Source: a virus
IMG/VR virus record: IMGVR_UViG_3300023179_000636
Span: 1-20,037 of that record
Length of the DNA stretch: 20,037 nucleotides
Strand: one strand, 5' to 3'
The translations under genes and the position numbers were made by a program. The notes under the pieces are model-generated. The model had not been told where the DNA came from, made no database searches, and was given only the letters and a program-made list of their open reading frames with translations. Below are positions 1 through 7,088 of this stretch, piece after piece; position 1 is the first letter of the stretch, and the number at the start of each line of letters is the position of its first letter.

Positions 1-49
1 GCGACCAACGCGCGCGTTTTTGACCACCTTTACCCCATTTTGGTGACCC

Positions 50-553
50 ATGGGACGCCGCGGCCGCCTGCCTGACCCGAAGTCGAAGCGATCGCAAGCC
101 GCCATCGCTCGCGCCAAGCAGCTTGGCCACATCGCAATCGCAAGGCCGGCGGCCGGCGGCCACGATCGGCCAAACCCGCCCACCGCACCGTCGCACGTTG
201 CGGCCCGTCCGCTCGCCGCCGCCTTCTGGGAGCAGCACTGCTCCACGCTGGCCGACGAGGGCCGGCTACGCCAGGTCCACGCCGAGACGTTCGCCCAGTT
301 GTGCCACATGCACGCGGACATCATGCAACTCTCGGAGCAGGTCGCCGCCGAAGGCTGGGTGATCGCGACCGACAAAGGGCAGTCCATATCACCAGTAGCT
401 AGGCTGCTCCAAACCACCCGCCGCGACTTCGTGGCCCTCGCGGGCAAGTTCGGCCTGACCGCAGCCGACGAAGCCAGGCTCCCAACCGACGAGGCGACCG
501 ATGGCGAAGCGGAAGACGACGACGCGACCGCGCTCCGCCGGTTCACGGGCTAG
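50..553 (+). CDS. phage terminase small subunit, P27 family
   Basis: The 167-residue product is recognised as a P27-family small terminase, the DNA-recognition subunit that brings phage DNA to the packaging motor. Seen: a basic Gly/Arg-rich N-terminus (GRRGRLPDPKSKR), a Pro-rich linker around residues 40-55, a helical core, and the family's C-terminal signature FGLTAADEARL at residues 134-144. The acidic tail fits the family. The ATG at 50 follows a TGA-CCC-ATG junction without a clear Shine-Dalgarno (SD) sequence, so translation may be coupled to a gene left of the window. The 3' end overlaps the large terminase gene by 53 bases in another frame, the usual terS-terL arrangement. The family call is confident; the exact start is less so. 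Confidence 0.9.
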   Translation: MGRRGRLPDPKSKRSQAAIARAKQLGHIAIARPAAGGHDRPNPPTAPSHVAARPLAAAFWEQHCSTLADEGRLRQVHAETFAQLCHMHADIMQLSEQVAAEGWVIATDKGQSISPVARLLQTTRRDFVALAGKFGLTAADEARLPTDEATDGEAEDDDATALRRFTG

Positions 554-2147
554 GACCAAGCCGCGGCCCGAGGCGTGCAAGGGCTACACGTTCGACGCCG
601 ACGCGGCCGCCAGGCCAGTCGAGTTCATCGAGCGATTCTGCTGGGTGCCGTCGGCCACCGGCGGCGATCCCGAGCGGATGCGTCTCATCGAGTGGCAGAA
701 GGAGCGGGTCGTCAAACCCATCTTCGGATGGAAGCGGCCAGACGGCAGGCTCCGTTACAGGCGTGCCGGCATCTTTTGCCCGAAGAAGCAAGGCAAGAGC
801 TTCCTCATGGCGGCGATCTCCGAGTACCTGCTGACGGCACACTACCCGCTCTCGGACGTTTACCTCGCGGCGGTCGATCGCCTCCAGGCTCGCGAGATCT
901 ACCGCGTAGTGTCCAAGTTCGTCCACGCGTCGCCGCAGTTGTCCAAGCTGCTCGATGTCATCGATTCCAAGTCGATCATCAAGAACCGCGACAACGGCAA
1001 CGTGCTGCGGTGTCTGTCGGCCGACGCGTACCGGAACGAGGGGCTGAACGGTCACGTGATCGTGGACGAGATCCACGCCCATCGGTCGGACGAGCTCATA
1101 TCGGCGCTGACCTACGCAACGCGAGCCACGCCGAACGGTCTGGTGATCGCAATCTCCACGGCCGGCGACAACAGAAACAGCGTGGGATACCAGTGGTGGA
1201 AGGACGCCGAGCTCGTCATGCCGGAGCGCGGCGGCGACCCGTCGGCAAATCCTTCGTTCTATGGGCTGATCTACGCGGCGAAACCAGACGACCCGCGAGG
1301 CTACGGCGATCCTGCCGTATGGCGTGAGGCGAACCCGTCGATGGGCATCACGTTTCCAGAGGAGGAGTTTGCCGCCGACTACCAAGACGCGACGACTGAC
1401 CCGCGGAAAATGTCAAAGTTCCTCCGCTACTCGCTCAACGTGTGGTCAGAGTCGGATAACCGCTGGTTCCACGGCGACGCGTTTTCCGAGTGCCGCTCAG
1501 ATCCGCCGGCACCGCTCGCCGGCCGCCCGTGCGTTGTGGGCGTCGACCTGGCGTCGAACCTCGACATGACAGCGGCCGCGTTCCTGTTCAAAAACGACGA
1601 CGGCTCGTTCGATTGCGATATGCGGTACTGGGTTCCCGAGGACACCATCCGCGACCGCGAGCGGCGGGACAATATCCCGTATTCCACGTGGGTCCGCGAC
1701 GGCTGGCTGACTGTCACGCAGGGATCACGACTCGACCACGAGGCTGTGGGCCGCGATATCGTCGAGTACGGGAATACGAACCAGATCGTCGCGGTGGGCT
1801 GCGACCCGTGGCAGGTCGGGCCGCTCGCGACGTACCTGCAACGCGAGTCGATCGAGGTCAAAGGCGTGCCGCAGAACACGCGGGCGATGAACGCGCCGAG
1901 CCGGATGCTTGAGGGGCTGGTGGCCGAGCGGAAGTTTCGCTACCGCTCGCCCATCCTGCTCTGGAACGCGAACAACTGTGCGATCTACGAAGACACCACC
2001 GGGATGATCAAGCCAGACAAGAGCAAGAGCTCAGAAAAGATCGACGGCATCTCGGCGACCGTGGACGCGTTTGCCATGGCGATCACGGCCGACGAGCAAC
2101 TGACGCCCACCAGCGAGGACGAATACCGCATCGTGTCGCTCTGGTAG
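501..2147 (+). CDS. phage terminase large subunit (ATPase/nuclease)
   Basis: The 548-residue product is the packaging motor: an N-terminal ATPase pumps DNA into the prohead and a C-terminal RNase H-like nuclease cuts the concatemer. Seen: a Walker A-like CPKKQGKS at about 93-100, Walker B VIVDEIH at 186-192, a coupling-type AISTAG at 217-222, and nuclease-domain acidic residues in VVGVDLAS (D349), GCDPWQ (D435) and KIDGISATVDAF (D515, D522). Length and order match HK97/Terminase_1-like proteins. The ATG at 501 lies inside terS, giving a coupled start. Only 58 bases separate it from the portal gene. All key residues appear intact. Confidence 0.95.
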   Translation: MAKRKTTTRPRSAGSRARTKPRPEACKGYTFDADAAARPVEFIERFCWVPSATGGDPERMRLIEWQKERVVKPIFGWKRPDGRLRYRRAGIFCPKKQGKSFLMAAISEYLLTAHYPLSDVYLAAVDRLQAREIYRVVSKFVHASPQLSKLLDVIDSKSIIKNRDNGNVLRCLSADAYRNEGLNGHVIVDEIHAHRSDELISALTYATRATPNGLVIAISTAGDNRNSVGYQWWKDAELVMPERGGDPSANPSFYGLIYAAKPDDPRGYGDPAVWREANPSMGITFPEEEFAADYQDATTDPRKMSKFLRYSLNVWSESDNRWFHGDAFSECRSDPPAPLAGRPCVVGVDLASNLDMTAAAFLFKNDDGSFDCDMRYWVPEDTIRDRERRDNIPYSTWVRDGWLTVTQGSRLDHEAVGRDIVEYGNTNQIVAVGCDPWQVGPLATYLQRESIEVKGVPQNTRAMNAPSRMLEGLVAERKFRYRSPILLWNANNCAIYEDTTGMIKPDKSKSSEKIDGISATVDAFAMAITADEQLTPTSEDEYRIVSLW

Positions 2148-2205
2148 GCGGTTCAGCGGGTCGGGGGCGGCGTCGGACACTGTCCACGAACCTGGACGCC
2201 CCACG

Positions 2206-3474
2206 ATGCCAAAGCCGCCGGCCCGACCACGCTCGCCCCGCCGGGCACCGGCGAAGCCGCGCAAGGCGGCCGAAGAGCGTTTCATCTCCGTGCTGGGCAC
2301 GCTCCTCGAGCCGTCGCCCTACGGCCGGTTGTCGGCGGCCGACGTGACGCCGGAAGTCGCCGTGCGTGTTTCGGCGATCTTCGCGGTGTGCCGGTTCATC
2401 GCCCAGGGCGTCGGCGTCATGCCGATCCAGATCGGCCGCACGCTGGCGAATGGACGGAAGGAGCGTTTCTCGCCGCCCTGCTCGTACACGATTCGCCAGC
2501 GTCCGAACGGCTGGCAGTCGCGATTCGATTTCATGACGCTCCAAGCTTATTGGACCGCGCTTCATGGGAACGGGTTCGCTCGCATCATGCCGGGCTCGCG
2601 TGGGTTCATGAGCACGCTTGTGCCAATGCACCCCACGCGCGTGAGCGTCCAGCAGCTCAGCGACTACACGATCTCCTACAAGTTCCTCGAGGCGAGCGGC
2701 ACGTGGTCGCCGCTGCGGCAGGACGAGGTGCTCCACTGGAAGTGGATGAGCGAGAACGGCATCTGGGGCATGGCTCCAAGCGAGATCTGCGCCACCTCGA
2801 TCTCACTGGCCCGTCAGTTGGACATCGCGGCCACTGCGTTTTGGAAGAACGGAGCGCGGCCCGACTTCCTCATCAAGACGGCCGAGAAAATCTCGGACCC
2901 GGCAATCGCGGAACTACGCGAGCAGTTCCGGCAGATGTACGGCGGAAACAACCGCGGTGCTCCTGGCGTCGTGTCGAGCAAGGTCGACATCGTGCCCATG
3001 CAGTCGAACACGATGGAACAGAGCCAGTACCAGGAACTGCGGGCCGCGATCCTGCCCGACGTGTGCCGGCACTGGGGCGTTCCTTCGACGCTGCTCGGTG
3101 ACGCCAAGATGGCGAGGTACTCAAACGTCGAGCAGGAGCATCTGTCGGCGCAGGTGTGGTGCTTGCTTCCGTGGCAGCACCGGATGGAAGGGCCTTTCGA
3201 CATGGCACTCCAGCCCGTCTACGGCGAAGACGTATACGTAAAGCTCGACAGTCGCGGGCTCCTGCGTGGCGACAACGCGAGCCGGGCCGCCCTGTATCAG
3301 TCGATGTTCAACATGGGCAGCATCACGCCCAACGAAATCCGCGACCTGGAAGACTTCGATCTGATCAGCGAGCCAGCCGCGGATCAGACGTTTATGCAGT
3401 TGGGTTTCTCGACGCTGAACGCGGCGGCGTCGCAGGCCGCAGCGCCGGCCGCAAGCAATGGAGGGAACGCATGA
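2206..3474 (+). CDS. phage portal protein, HK97 family
   Basis: The 422-residue product is the dodecameric portal at the unique prohead vertex, through which DNA enters and to which the tail attaches. The HK97-type pattern is clear: VSAIFAVCRFIAQGVGVMPIQI-like helix/strand at about 55-76, the DEVLHWKWMS segment near 173-182, the long helix ISLARQLDIAATAFWKNGARPDFLI around 199-223, and GVPSTLLGD at 291-299. The C-terminus is a low-complexity Ala tail. The ATG at 2206 has no strong SD; the 58-base leader can fold (GGGGCG at 2164-2169 against CGCCCC at 2197-2202). The stop overlaps the next ATG as ATGA at 3471-3474. Confidence 0.95.
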   Translation: MPKPPARPRSPRRAPAKPRKAAEERFISVLGTLLEPSPYGRLSAADVTPEVAVRVSAIFAVCRFIAQGVGVMPIQIGRTLANGRKERFSPPCSYTIRQRPNGWQSRFDFMTLQAYWTALHGNGFARIMPGSRGFMSTLVPMHPTRVSVQQLSDYTISYKFLEASGTWSPLRQDEVLHWKWMSENGIWGMAPSEICATSISLARQLDIAATAFWKNGARPDFLIKTAEKISDPAIAELREQFRQMYGGNNRGAPGVVSSKVDIVPMQSNTMEQSQYQELRAAILPDVCRHWGVPSTLLGDAKMARYSNVEQEHLSAQVWCLLPWQHRMEGPFDMALQPVYGEDVYVKLDSRGLLRGDNASRAALYQSMFNMGSITPNEIRDLEDFDLISEPAADQTFMQLGFSTLNAAASQAAAPAASNGGNA

Positions 3475-4460
3475 GCACCGTCGAAACGCGATATCTGTCG
3501 CAGGCAGAAGATGCGGACGTTGCATTGCACGTTGAGACGCGAGACGACGGCCGCCCAGTGATCGTGGGTATGGCCCCGCCGTGGAATAAGTGGTCGGTCG
3601 ACCTTGGCGGATTCAAGGAGCGTTTCATGCCGGGGGCGTTCCGGAAGTACCTGGACCGCTCGCCGAACGACCCGCGCGGCAAGGCCGACGTTGTTGCCAA
3701 GTACAACCACCAAGACTCCGCGGTGCTCGGCCGCACGACGAATGGCACGCTCGACATCCAAGAGACCGAAAAGGGGCTCGTATTTCGTGCCACGCCGCCG
3801 GTCGGAACTCCGACGACGGCGGAGGTCGTGCCGCTGATTCGCGACCGATACATCTACGGCTCGTCGTTCGCGTTTTCGCTCGTGGACGCCAAGGGCGAAC
3901 AGTGGGACGAAGACCCGGCCGGCAACGTCACGCGGACGATCACCGAGGCCGCGATCTATGACGTGTCGCCGGTGACGCACGCCGCCTACCCGAACAGCAC
4001 CGTGGGCCTTCGATCCCTGTCCGCATGGCGTGAAGCCCGCGGGCTCGTCCAGCACAGGGCCGAGGGCCGCGGGCTGCTGATCTCGCTGGACTATGACCAG
4101 ACCTTCACGGCCGCCCCCGGGCTGTGGCGATCCTTCGTCGCCATGGCAACCGCCGACGGCAATCAAGTCGTGTGCATCTCGCGGCGTGACGACACAGAGT
4201 CGAACCGCGAAGAAATCCGGTCGGCGTTCGCCGATCTCGACGTGTCGCAAGTCGTGCTGTGCGGACCCGAAACGCGAAAGCGAGCGGCAGCCGCTGCGGC
4301 CGGTCTCGACATCGACATTTGGATCGACGACTACCCGGAAGGAATCACAGACCAGGAGTTCCTCGCTCCGAAGTCTCGCGGCGTGACGTTCTCGACGCTG
4401 GCCGGTGCTCGAGCCGCTGCCGCCGCAGCGTCTGCACGTATGCGAATCGTCACCGGCTAG
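3471..4460 (+). CDS. prohead protease fused to a HAD-like phosphatase domain
   Basis: The 329-residue protein has two recognisable parts. Residues 1 to about 185 match the HK97 prohead protease family (S78), which matures the capsid: candidate catalytic His80 in KYNHQD, Ser132 in YGSSFAF, and the late motif DVSPVTHAAYPNS around 164-176. Residues about 200-329 read as a HAD-superfamily domain: motif I LDYDQT (D207, D209, T211), motif II Ser237 in CISR, a basic residue near K270 for motif III, and motif IV IWIDD (D286-D287). HAD proteins of this type are known as separate phage proteins; the fusion is the odd point. The start at 3471 forms an ATGA overlap with the portal stop. The stop (TAG, 4458-4460) is embedded in the next gene's SD. 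Confidence 0.87.
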   Translation: MSTVETRYLSQAEDADVALHVETRDDGRPVIVGMAPPWNKWSVDLGGFKERFMPGAFRKYLDRSPNDPRGKADVVAKYNHQDSAVLGRTTNGTLDIQETEKGLVFRATPPVGTPTTAEVVPLIRDRYIYGSSFAFSLVDAKGEQWDEDPAGNVTRTITEAAIYDVSPVTHAAYPNSTVGLRSLSAWREARGLVQHRAEGRGLLISLDYDQTFTAAPGLWRSFVAMATADGNQVVCISRRDDTESNREEIRSAFADLDVSQVVLCGPETRKRAAAAAAGLDIDIWIDDYPEGITDQEFLAPKSRGVTFSTLAGARAAAAAASARMRIVTG

Positions 4461-4469
4461 GAGGTCGCC

Positions 4470-4865
4470 ATGGTCAGCGTGCCGGTGCCAGCCGTCGTCG
4501 CCGCGAAGCAGGCCGCTTCGGACGCATCCGATGGGCTCGTCAACAAGGTGGCCGCGTTCATCGAGGCCGCGTCGCTCGCTGCCGCGGACGGGCTCACGTG
4601 GTCCGAGTTCGGCGAGCTCATGCTCTCGCTCTTGCGTCTGGTCATGACGAGCCTCGACATGGTGGCGAGCCTGACGGGGCCGCAGAAAAAGGCGCTCGCC
4701 GTGGACGCCGTGGCACGCCTGTTCGACGCCGTCGCTGACCAGGCGGTGCCGGCCGCTGTCTACCCGCTCTGGCTGATCGTGCGTTCGCCGGTGCGGGCAC
4801 TGGTCGTGGCGATCGCGTCCGGTGCCATCGAGCAACTGTTGCCGCTGGTGAGGGCCGCAGCATGA
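4470..4865 (+). CDS. hypothetical helical, probably membrane-associated protein
   Basis: The 131-residue product is not firmly recognised. It is Ala/Leu/Val-rich and predicted helical. A hydrophobic stretch near residues 95-117 could span or lie on a membrane. The GPQKK segment at 70-74 followed by amphipathic helices recalls small phage holin-like proteins, but this is an impression only. It has one of the best ribosome sites in the window (AGGAGGT at 4459-4465, 4 bases before the ATG), overlapping the protease stop. Its stop overlaps the next start (ATGA, 4862-4865). It opens the five-gene cassette between protease and capsid, and its neighbours suggest an envelope-related role. Confidence 0.8.
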   Translation: MVSVPVPAVVAAKQAASDASDGLVNKVAAFIEAASLAAADGLTWSEFGELMLSLLRLVMTSLDMVASLTGPQKKALAVDAVARLFDAVADQAVPAAVYPLWLIVRSPVRALVVAIASGAIEQLLPLVRAAA

Positions 4866-5428
4866 CGTGGCTGAGCGTGGCACTTGTGGTCGCCGCCGCG
4901 TATGCGATGGCTGGGCCGCAGATTCTCAAAAAGCTCAAAGAGGCCGCCGGCGTGGTCGACCTTCCGCACCTGGACCGACGGCACCTTGCCGGTGCTGCCT
5001 TGCTCTTGGCTGCCGCCCTCGTCTGGCGGTCTGGTGGATCGACCGAGCCGACGCCAGCCCCCGCCCCCGCTCCAGACGCGGCGATCGTGCTCCGTGGTGC
5101 GTTCGTCGGACCCGAGGCCGCGGTCGACGCCGCGACCGTGGCAGCGATGTTCGACGAGCTCGCGGCCGAAGTCGAGTGGGACGCCATGCAGGCCGAGCCG
5201 CTGATCCGTACCGGCGTCGCATTCGACGACCTCCGGGTCCGTGCGTTCGACCTACGGCTCCGTGGCGTGTCGCTTGGCGAGCGATACCCGCGAGCACGTG
5301 CCACGATCAAGGACTACCTGGACCGCACGGCAGGAACGTCTGGCGGGCCGCTGACGCCAGCCCAGCGGTCGGCGTGGGTGTCCGCATACCGCGAGGTCGC
5401 GAGGGCAGCAGCCGATGCCACGCGCTAG
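4862..5428 (+). CDS. hypothetical two-TM protein with Pro-rich linker and soluble domain
   Basis: The 188-residue product is not recognised. Seen: hydrophobic segments at about 2-17 and 42-56 (AGAALLLAAALVW), a Pro/Ala linker (TPAPAPAPDA, 64-73), then a 110-residue soluble, mostly helical domain ending in a basic helix. This layout (membrane hairpin, flexible linker, soluble domain) suits a protein that presents a domain from the inner membrane, as spanins and lysis accessory proteins do; that role is inferred from architecture and neighbours only. The start is an ATGA overlap with the upstream stop, and the 3' end overlaps the peptidase gene by 14 bases. Confidence 0.8.
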   Translation: MTWLSVALVVAAAYAMAGPQILKKLKEAAGVVDLPHLDRRHLAGAALLLAAALVWRSGGSTEPTPAPAPAPDAAIVLRGAFVGPEAAVDAATVAAMFDELAAEVEWDAMQAEPLIRTGVAFDDLRVRAFDLRLRGVSLGERYPRARATIKDYLDRTAGTSGGPLTPAQRSAWVSAYREVARAAADATR

Positions 5429-6497
5429 CCTCGCACGCTGGGGCGTGTTCCTGCTGCTTCTCGGATTGGCGGCAGCCGCCGTCGTCCACGGCATCTACGG
5501 CGACCGTGTGCCGGCGGGCCAGTACGGCTACACGCCAGACCCAGACGGCGTCCAGCGGTTCCTCTCCGAGCTCGAGCAACCGTTGTTCCGCGACGCCGGC
5601 GCGGAGACAATCCGCGAGGCAAAGGGCGTCGACACGTTCCTTTACCGGGCAGCAAACAAAGCCCACGTCGCCCTCTACGGGAAGCCGTGGGTCGTCGAAC
5701 GGCAGGGCATCGGTGACTGTGTCTCGTGGGGCTGGGCTCACGGCGTATACGTCGCCCAGTGCGTCGACTGGGAAACGGGCCGGCTTGCGAACCCGCCGCC
5801 GTTCCCATGCACGGAAGCCGTGTACGGCGGGAGCCGCGTCGAGGCCCGCGGCCGAAACGGCGACGGTTCGTCACCAGTTGGCGGATGGTCCGATGGATCG
5901 TACGGCGCTGCCGCCGCCCGATGGGTGCGTGACTGGGGCGTGGTCTACCGCGAGCAGGTTGGCGGGCACGATCTGCTCACATATTCGCCAGACCGCGCGA
6001 AACAATGGGGAGCGTACGGCAACGGCGGCAAGGGGGACGGCGGAAAGCTTGACACGATCGCGAAGAAGCATCCGGCACAGAACGTCGCGATGGTCAAGAC
6101 GTTCGCAGAGGCGGCCGCCGCGATCGAGGCCGGGTTCCCGGTTGCGGTCTGCTCGATGCAGGGTTTCGCGAGCGTGCGAGACCAGCACGGCTACGCAGCC
6201 GCCAGCGGTAGCTGGGCACACTGCATGTGCTTTGTCGCGGTGCGGTACGCCAAGAACGGTTCGCCAGACGACGCGCTGCTCTGTCTCAACTCATGGGGGC
6301 CTCGATGGATCAGCGGTCCAAGGTGGCCCGACGATATGCCGGAGGGCTCATTCTGGGTTCGTCGCACGATCGTTGAGCGGATGCTTGGCTCGCAGCCGGA
6401 CTCTTACGCCGTCGGCTCGGTCGCCGGGTTCGGCTGGCGTGATCTCGACAATGGCGGATTCTTGGCTCCATCACTGCCCGACAAGGTGATTCCATGA
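5415..6497 (+). CDS. membrane-anchored papain-like (C1-type) cysteine peptidase
   Basis: The 360-residue product has papain-type active-site order: Gln97 and Cys102 in QGIGDCVSWGWAHG, His269 in GSWAHCMCF, and Asn292 in CLNSWG, followed by a GSFWV closing strand typical of the fold. Residues about 10-26 form one hydrophobic Ala/Gly-rich segment with no obvious signal-peptidase site, so the enzyme is probably membrane-anchored or signal-anchored, with the catalytic domain outside the cytoplasm. Several extra cysteines (116, 132, 246, 270, 272, 290) could form disulfides. Such a peptidase is not a standard head gene; with four small membrane proteins around it, a lysis or envelope-degrading role is plausible. 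A virion-borne entry protease is the main alternative. Confidence 0.87.
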   Translation: MPRASLARWGVFLLLLGLAAAAVVHGIYGDRVPAGQYGYTPDPDGVQRFLSELEQPLFRDAGAETIREAKGVDTFLYRAANKAHVALYGKPWVVERQGIGDCVSWGWAHGVYVAQCVDWETGRLANPPPFPCTEAVYGGSRVEARGRNGDGSSPVGGWSDGSYGAAAARWVRDWGVVYREQVGGHDLLTYSPDRAKQWGAYGNGGKGDGGKLDTIAKKHPAQNVAMVKTFAEAAAAIEAGFPVAVCSMQGFASVRDQHGYAAASGSWAHCMCFVAVRYAKNGSPDDALLCLNSWGPRWISGPRWPDDMPEGSFWVRRTIVERMLGSQPDSYAVGSVAGFGWRDLDNGGFLAPSLPDKVIP

Positions 6498-6745
6498 CCG
6501 TTGACCGATCGACCGCGTTTGCAGTGATCTTCGCCTTTGCTCTCGGTGTATGGGTTGCCACGCCGACGACGCCGCAGCCTCCCGACCGGCCGGTGCTGTC
6601 GTGGATCGCACGTGCCGCAAAGACGTTGCTCTGGGTGGCCGCGTTCGCAGAGCAACCGCCAGAGCATCGCCACGACGCACGCATCGTGCAGCACGCGATT
6701 GGCGATGACGGCTACCCGATCGTCGATCACGGTAGGGGGCTCTGA
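6494..6745 (+). CDS. small two-TM hypothetical protein (holin candidate)
   Basis: The 83-residue product is unrecognised by sequence. It has two hydrophobic segments, about 8-23 (AFAVIFAFALGVWVAT) and 37-52 (WIARAAKTLLWVAAFA), separated by a short Pro-rich turn, then a polar His/Asp-rich tail. Two membrane helices in a very small protein directly downstream of a peptidase is the architecture of class II holins, so it is my first candidate for the pore former of this cassette; only topology and context support this. Translation is coupled on both sides: ATGA overlap at 6494 with the peptidase and TGATG overlap at 6743-6747 with the next gene. Confidence 0.75.
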   Translation: MTVDRSTAFAVIFAFALGVWVATPTTPQPPDRPVLSWIARAAKTLLWVAAFAEQPPEHRHDARIVQHAIGDDGYPIVDHGRGL

Positions 6746-7035
6746 TGGCACTGTGGCGCTGGCTGGTGTCGCTTCTGGTCTGGCTGTCAAGCGACTCCGC
6801 GACGATCGACCGCGAGGTTCCTCGAGCCGCCGCCGCGGTGTCGGCCGCACGTGCGTCAATGATCGTGGACGCGACGCCAAATCCGGCACCGTCGCCGCAG
6901 GCGTGCGACTGCGGCCAGACCTGCGTGGCCGGCAAATGGAAGCCAGACGGTCGCGTCGTGCAGGACTGCCGTTGCCAGTGCAATCGGTGCGTCGCGGAAC
7001 GCAAAAAGCAACCCGTCACTTCAGCGGGTCGGTGA
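6745..7035 (+). CDS. small N-anchored Cys-cluster protein
   Basis: The 96-residue product is unrecognised. Residues 4-15 (WRWLVSLLVWLS) are a short hydrophobic anchor. A helical stretch and Pro-rich linker follow, then seven cysteines in two clusters: CDCGQTC at 54-60 and CRCQCNRC at 75-82, with a basic tail. The clusters could bind zinc or form disulfides. It is the last gene of the cassette before the capsid gene and starts by TGATG coupling. A spanin-like envelope function or a metal-binding membrane adaptor are both possible; neither can be settled from sequence alone. Confidence 0.75.
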   Translation: MALWRWLVSLLVWLSSDSATIDREVPRAAAAVSAARASMIVDATPNPAPSPQACDCGQTCVAGKWKPDGRVVQDCRCQCNRCVAERKKQPVTSAGR

Positions 7036-7088
7036 GGCTGTTTTAGTTTTCTGGAAGGTTGATAACCCAAAACATTCAGGAGGGCACG
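7036..7088 (+). promoter_or_regulatory. AT-rich leader with strong SD before the capsid gene
   Basis: This 53-base gap is markedly richer in A/T than its surroundings (runs such as GTTTTAGTTTTC and ACCCAAAACATTC). It ends in a strong ribosome site, AGGAGGG at 7077-7083, 5 bases before the capsid ATG. An AT-rich island just before the most highly expressed structural gene suggests an extra promoter or an unstructured, efficiently loaded leader. I find no convincing -35/-10 pair with normal spacing. Confidence 0.45.

Noticed and set aside
3384-4883. 499-codon antisense frame opposite the protease gene
   Set aside because: Same reason: low-complexity Arg/Asp/Gly composition and complete overlap with the recognised protease-HAD gene.
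4867-6489. 540-codon + strand frame overlapping the two-TM and peptidase genes
   Set aside because: Arg/Ser/Ala-rich shadow translation; the other frames hold the papain motifs and coupled starts.
7059-7088. TTG start extending the capsid protein by 10 residues
   Set aside because: The ATG at 7089 has AGGAGGG at ideal spacing; the TTG has none and the extension would encode the SD itself.
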